DNA of 64,000 nucleotides from Celerinatantimonas sp046054195 (GTDB lineage: Bacteria > Pseudomonadota > Gammaproteobacteria > Enterobacterales > Celerinatantimonadaceae): assembly GCF_046054195.1 (NCBI RefSeq), contig NZ_JBEQCS010000010.1, positions 1 to 64,000 on the forward strand, read 5' to 3'. Position 1 is the stretch's first letter, and each line of letters starts with the position of its first letter. Below the pieces are notes generated by a model, which was given only the letters and a program-made list of their open reading frames with translations, did no database searches and was not told where the DNA came from. Made by a program: the position numbers and the translations under genes. Below, piece by piece: positions 61,354-64,000 of this stretch.

Positions 61354-62673
61354 ATGCGTAAAATTAGAGGGATGCGTTGGTATATGATCGCGCTGGTCAC
61401 ATTAGGCACAATTCTGTGCTATTTGACCCGTAATACCATTGCTGCCGCTGCACCAACATTGCAGTCTGAGTTACATATTACTACTCAGCAGTATTCATAT
61501 ATTATTGCCGCGTTTTCTGCGTGTTATACCATCGCCCAACCTATTACTGGTTTCATTGTTGACACACTGGGAACTAAACTGGGCTACGGTATTTTTGCTC
61601 TGTTATGGGGGGCTTTTGCAATTACTGCCTCATTTGCCAATGGCTGGGTCGGTTTAGCCGCAGCTCGCGGGCTTGGCGGTTTTGCTGAAAGTGCGATGAT
61701 CCCATCAGGTCTTAAAGCATCAACTGAATGGTTCCCTTCTAAAGAACGCTCTGTTGCAGTCGGTTACTTCAACGTTGGTTCATCTATTGGTGCTGTTTTC
61801 GCTCCGCCAATCGTTGTATGGGCGATTATGTATCAGAGCTGGCGTTTAGCATTTATTATCGTTGGTCTGTTTTCTCTAGCCTGGGTTGCGTTGTGGGCAT
61901 ATTCATATTTTCATCCTTCCAAACAAAAACATTTGAGTGAAGAAGAATATAAATACATCACCGATGGTCAGCCAAAAGTTAAAGCCGTAAAAGAGAAAGT
62001 GCACTTCTTGGTCCTGATCCGCCAGAAAAAATTCTGGGGTATTGCATTGCCTCGGTTCTTGGCAGAACCTGCTTGGGGGACTTTTAATGCCTGGATCCCA
62101 CTATTCATGGTTAAAACCTATGGTTTTGATTTAAAAGAGATTGCTATCTTTGCCTGGATGCCAATGGTCTTTGCTGATGTGGGTTGTATCTTAGGTGGTT
62201 ACATGCCTGTCATGTTCCAGAAATTCTTCCACGTTAACCTCGTCGTTTCTCGTAAATTGGTTGTGCTATTAGGTGCTGTATTAATGATTGGCCCTGGTCT
62301 CATTGGCGTGTTCGGCAACCCTTATATTGCAATCGGCTTATTGTGTATCGGCGGGTTTGCTCACCAGTCTTTGTCTGGGGCGTTAATTACCTTGTCATCA
62401 GATGTATTTGAACCGCATGAAGTCGCAACTGCTAACGGTTTAACTGGTATGGCTGCGTGGACTGCTAGTACTCTGTTTGCACTGGTTGTAGGGGCTCTGT
62501 GTGATGTGATTGGCTTTAGCCCATTGTTCGCAGTGCTATCTGTGTTCGATATCTTAGGGGCGATTATCCTGTTCAGCCTGCTTAAAAATAATGAAGCGGT
62601 TAGCGCTGAACAAACCGAAGAAAGTGAATCACTAGAAGCGCCAGTAAGTGACCCTAACTTAGCTGCTAAATAA
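61354..62673 (+). CDS. exuT: Hexuronate transporter ExuT (MFS)
   Basis: ExuT is the proton symporter for galacturonate and glucuronate. The 439-residue protein is very close to E. coli ExuT: MRKIRGMRWYMIALVTLGT, YLTRNTIAAAAPTLQSEL, ERSVAVGYFNVGSSIGAVFA, FWGIALPRFLAEPAWGTFNA, GFAHQSLSGALITLSSDVF and ATANGLTGMAAWTASTLFAL. Twelve membrane helices are expected, with a polar C-terminal tail rich in Glu and Ser. GGAG lies before the ATG. It is divergent from the TRAP operon, so the module has two unrelated uptake systems. Confidence 0.97.
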   Translation: MRKIRGMRWYMIALVTLGTILCYLTRNTIAAAAPTLQSELHITTQQYSYIIAAFSACYTIAQPITGFIVDTLGTKLGYGIFALLWGAFAITASFANGWVGLAAARGLGGFAESAMIPSGLKASTEWFPSKERSVAVGYFNVGSSIGAVFAPPIVVWAIMYQSWRLAFIIVGLFSLAWVALWAYSYFHPSKQKHLSEEEYKYITDGQPKVKAVKEKVHFLVLIRQKKFWGIALPRFLAEPAWGTFNAWIPLFMVKTYGFDLKEIAIFAWMPMVFADVGCILGGYMPVMFQKFFHVNLVVSRKLVVLLGAVLMIGPGLIGVFGNPYIAIGLLCIGGFAHQSLSGALITLSSDVFEPHEVATANGLTGMAAWTASTLFALVVGALCDVIGFSPLFAVLSVFDILGAIILFSLLKNNEAVSAEQTEESESLEAPVSDPNLAAK

Positions 62674-62919
62674 CCTGATATGAATGAGCAAGATGGGAGG
62701 GCAACCTCTCATCTGCTACATCTTCATCATGTTGAACGCATATTTTTTAAACATTTTGTCTATCTATTAAATAAAGTACTTATCATGGCCAGTTATAGTT
62801 TATTTCTTTGGAGCTATAACACTCTGTCAGCAAAGTATGATTTGCTAATTTCTCAGTTATATTGCCGGTCATTAATGTCTATTTTCATTGTTTGATCACC
62901 AATTCAATAACTTTAAATA

Positions 62920-62931
62920 TTGGTATAACAA
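62920..62931 (+). promoter_or_regulatory. Candidate ExuR box 3
   Basis: TTGGTATAACAA, in the 510-base exuT-uxaC gap. It is identical to the reverse complement of box 1. The rest of the gap holds an imperfect hairpin at 62693-62716 just after exuT and a 71-codon frame (62680-62895) that does not look like a gene. Confidence 0.65.
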
Positions 62932-63092
62932 TTCACTCTAAATTGTTTACATATTTTTAATGTTTACTAGAAATAATGAAAAGGTGACTAAGGTCAAAAA
63001 AAAGGGAATAGGTTATTTTTTTACCAATAATCTGTGATGAGACTAGCAAAAAGAAGAATACTCGTAGACAGTCTTTCGAAGAAGTAGAATAA

Positions 63093-63104
63093 TTGGTATA
63101 ACAC
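63093..63104 (+). promoter_or_regulatory. Candidate ExuR box 4
   Basis: TTGGTATAACAC lies 80 bases before the uxaC start codon and differs from box 3 only at the last base. It fits an operator in the uxaC promoter region. Confidence 0.6.
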
Positions 63105-63183
63105 ATTTTGAATCGTAAGTATGACTGCTATAAACTACTAAACAATATAGCAGGAAGCTTAGCACCTTTTATTGGAGTGAATA

Positions 63184-64000
63184 ATGAGCTCGTTTTTGAC
63201 TGAAGACTTCTTACTCGACACCGATTTCGCTCGGCACCTTTATCATGACTATGCTAAAGATCAGCCAATTTTCGATTTCCACTGTCACCTTCCACCTGAA
63301 CAAATCGCGCAAAATTATCAATTTAACAACCTTTATGACATTTGGTTGAAAGGTGACCACTACAAATGGCGAGCAATGCGTTCAAACGGTGTTGAAGAAC
63401 GTTTTTGTACTGGTGATGCTAGCGATTACGACAAATTTAAAGCATTTGCAGCAACAGTTCCTTATACCATTGGTAACCCAATTTTCCATTGGACTCATTT
63501 AGAGTTGCGTCGCCCATTTGGTTTAACTGATAAACTGCTGACACCAAAAACCGCAGATTCAATCTGGAATGAATGTAACGAACTGCTGGCTCAGCCAGAA
63601 TTCTTTGCTCGTGGCATCATGGAACAGATGAATGTCAAAATGGTTGGGACAACTGATGATCCAGCTGATTCACTGGAATATCACTCTCAGATTGCACAAG
63701 ACAGTAGCTTTAAAATTAAAGTGCTACCATCTTTCCGCCCTGACAAAGCTTTCAAAATCGATGCACCTATCTTCGTCGATTATCTGACTAAATTAGGTCA
63801 GGCCGCAGATGTTGAAATCAGCCGTTTTGCTGACTTAACTCAAGCATTGTCTAACCGTCTGGACCATTTCCAGAAATTGGGTTGTAAAGTTGCTGACCAT
63901 GCATTGGATACTGTTCCATACGGTGAAGCTGATGAAGCTGCACTGGATCAGATGATTGCTGCTCGCCGCGCCGGTGAAACTTTAAGCAAAGACCAGGTCG
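63184..64000 (+). CDS. uxaC: Glucuronate isomerase UxaC (5' part)
   Basis: UxaC isomerises D-glucuronate to fructuronate and D-galacturonate to tagaturonate. The first 272 residues of about 470 are present; the gene runs off the right edge. The N-terminus MSSFLTEDFLLDTDFA, metal ligands His33 and His35 in FDFHCHLPPEQI, NLYDIWLKGDHYKWRAMRSN and MVGTTDDPADSLEYH are nearly those of E. coli UxaC. GGAG is 5 nt before the ATG. Upstream lie two ExuR-like boxes, and it is likely the first catabolic gene of the module. Confidence 0.97.
   Translation, partial: MSSFLTEDFLLDTDFARHLYHDYAKDQPIFDFHCHLPPEQIAQNYQFNNLYDIWLKGDHYKWRAMRSNGVEERFCTGDASDYDKFKAFAATVPYTIGNPIFHWTHLELRRPFGLTDKLLTPKTADSIWNECNELLAQPEFFARGIMEQMNVKMVGTTDDPADSLEYHSQIAQDSSFKIKVLPSFRPDKAFKIDAPIFVDYLTKLGQAADVEISRFADLTQALSNRLDHFQKLGCKVADHALDTVPYGEADEAALDQMIAARRAGETLSKDQV

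Noticed and set aside
62680..62895. 71-codon frame after exuT
   Set aside because: His- and Leu-rich without domain features or ribosome site; it runs through AT-rich regulatory DNA before uxaC.
1..64000. tRNA, rRNA, CRISPR, prophage or insertion sequence
   Set aside because: No cloverleaf-like T-arm signals, repeat-spacer arrays, transposase or phage genes were seen on reading both strands; a tRNAscan or CRISPR search would settle this.

Overview
This window is a gammaproteobacterial chromosome segment made mostly of conserved core genes. The gene content points to a polarly flagellated, facultatively anaerobic relative of the Vibrionales/Aeromonadales/Alteromonadales that also shares traits with Enterobacterales. 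The evidence is meso-DAP-type MurE, ZapD, AmpD/AmpE, PdhR, the pilA-B-C-D cluster and MotX (a Na+-type polar flagellar motor part). A DciA-type helicase loader and an enteric-like ExuR/ExuT/UxaC hexuronate module add to this. I do not name a genus. No rRNA, tRNA, CRISPR array, insertion sequence or prophage was seen.

Layout. 1-1837: an intrinsic terminator, purA and its terminator. 1838-18686: the division and cell wall (dcw) cluster, mraZ-rsmH-ftsL-ftsI-murE-murF-mraY-murD-ftsW-murG-murC-ftsQ-ftsA-ftsZ-lpxC. Most of its genes touch or overlap. It is preceded by three MraZ-type direct repeats and has no ddl gene between murC and ftsQ. 18697-22787: dciA on the minus strand, a long secA leader, secA and mutT. 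22784-28696, minus strand: yacG-zapD, coaE and the type IV pilus genes pilD-pilC-pilB-pilA. 28836-30289: ampD-ampE. 30548-42306: the pyruvate dehydrogenase/TCA block, pdhR-aceE-aceF, lpd, a secreted alpha/beta hydrolase, acnB and a yacL-like gene. Candidate FNR and PdhR sites lie before pdhR.

42392-45527: nitrogen and arginine control and malate dehydrogenase. This holds a PII gene behind a candidate sigma-54/NtrC promoter, argR, an arginine-type binding protein gene and mdh. 45633-49578: motX, rnr, rlmB. 49579-50031 carries a possible 56-residue membrane protein on the minus strand, then the promoter and leader of the ribosomal operon rpsF-priB-rpsR-rplI (50032-51492). 51613-56486: ycbX, fpr, dnaB, a 2-Cys peroxiredoxin and a cheX-like gene. 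56663-64000: a hexuronate module. A TRAP transporter (dctP-dctQ-dctM) and exuR run leftward; exuT and the start of uxaC run rightward. Copies of a TTGGTATAAC-type motif lie in both intergenic regions.

The genes act together in cell wall synthesis and septation, export (secA), pilus assembly, peptidoglycan recycling (ampD/ampE), pyruvate-to-TCA flux (pdhR regulon, acnB, mdh), nitrogen/arginine sensing and sugar-acid catabolism. The least ordinary items are the hexuronate module with two transporter types and shared operator-like repeats, the secA leader (possible small ORF ending in a hairpin), the small membrane ORF at 49625-49795, and the arginine-binding protein gene between argR and mdh. 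Many start codons here are GTG (ftsQ, mutT, zapD, coaE, pdhR, acnB, priB, exuR), so longest-ORF starts are often too far upstream; the starts below were chosen from ribosome binding sites and homologue lengths.
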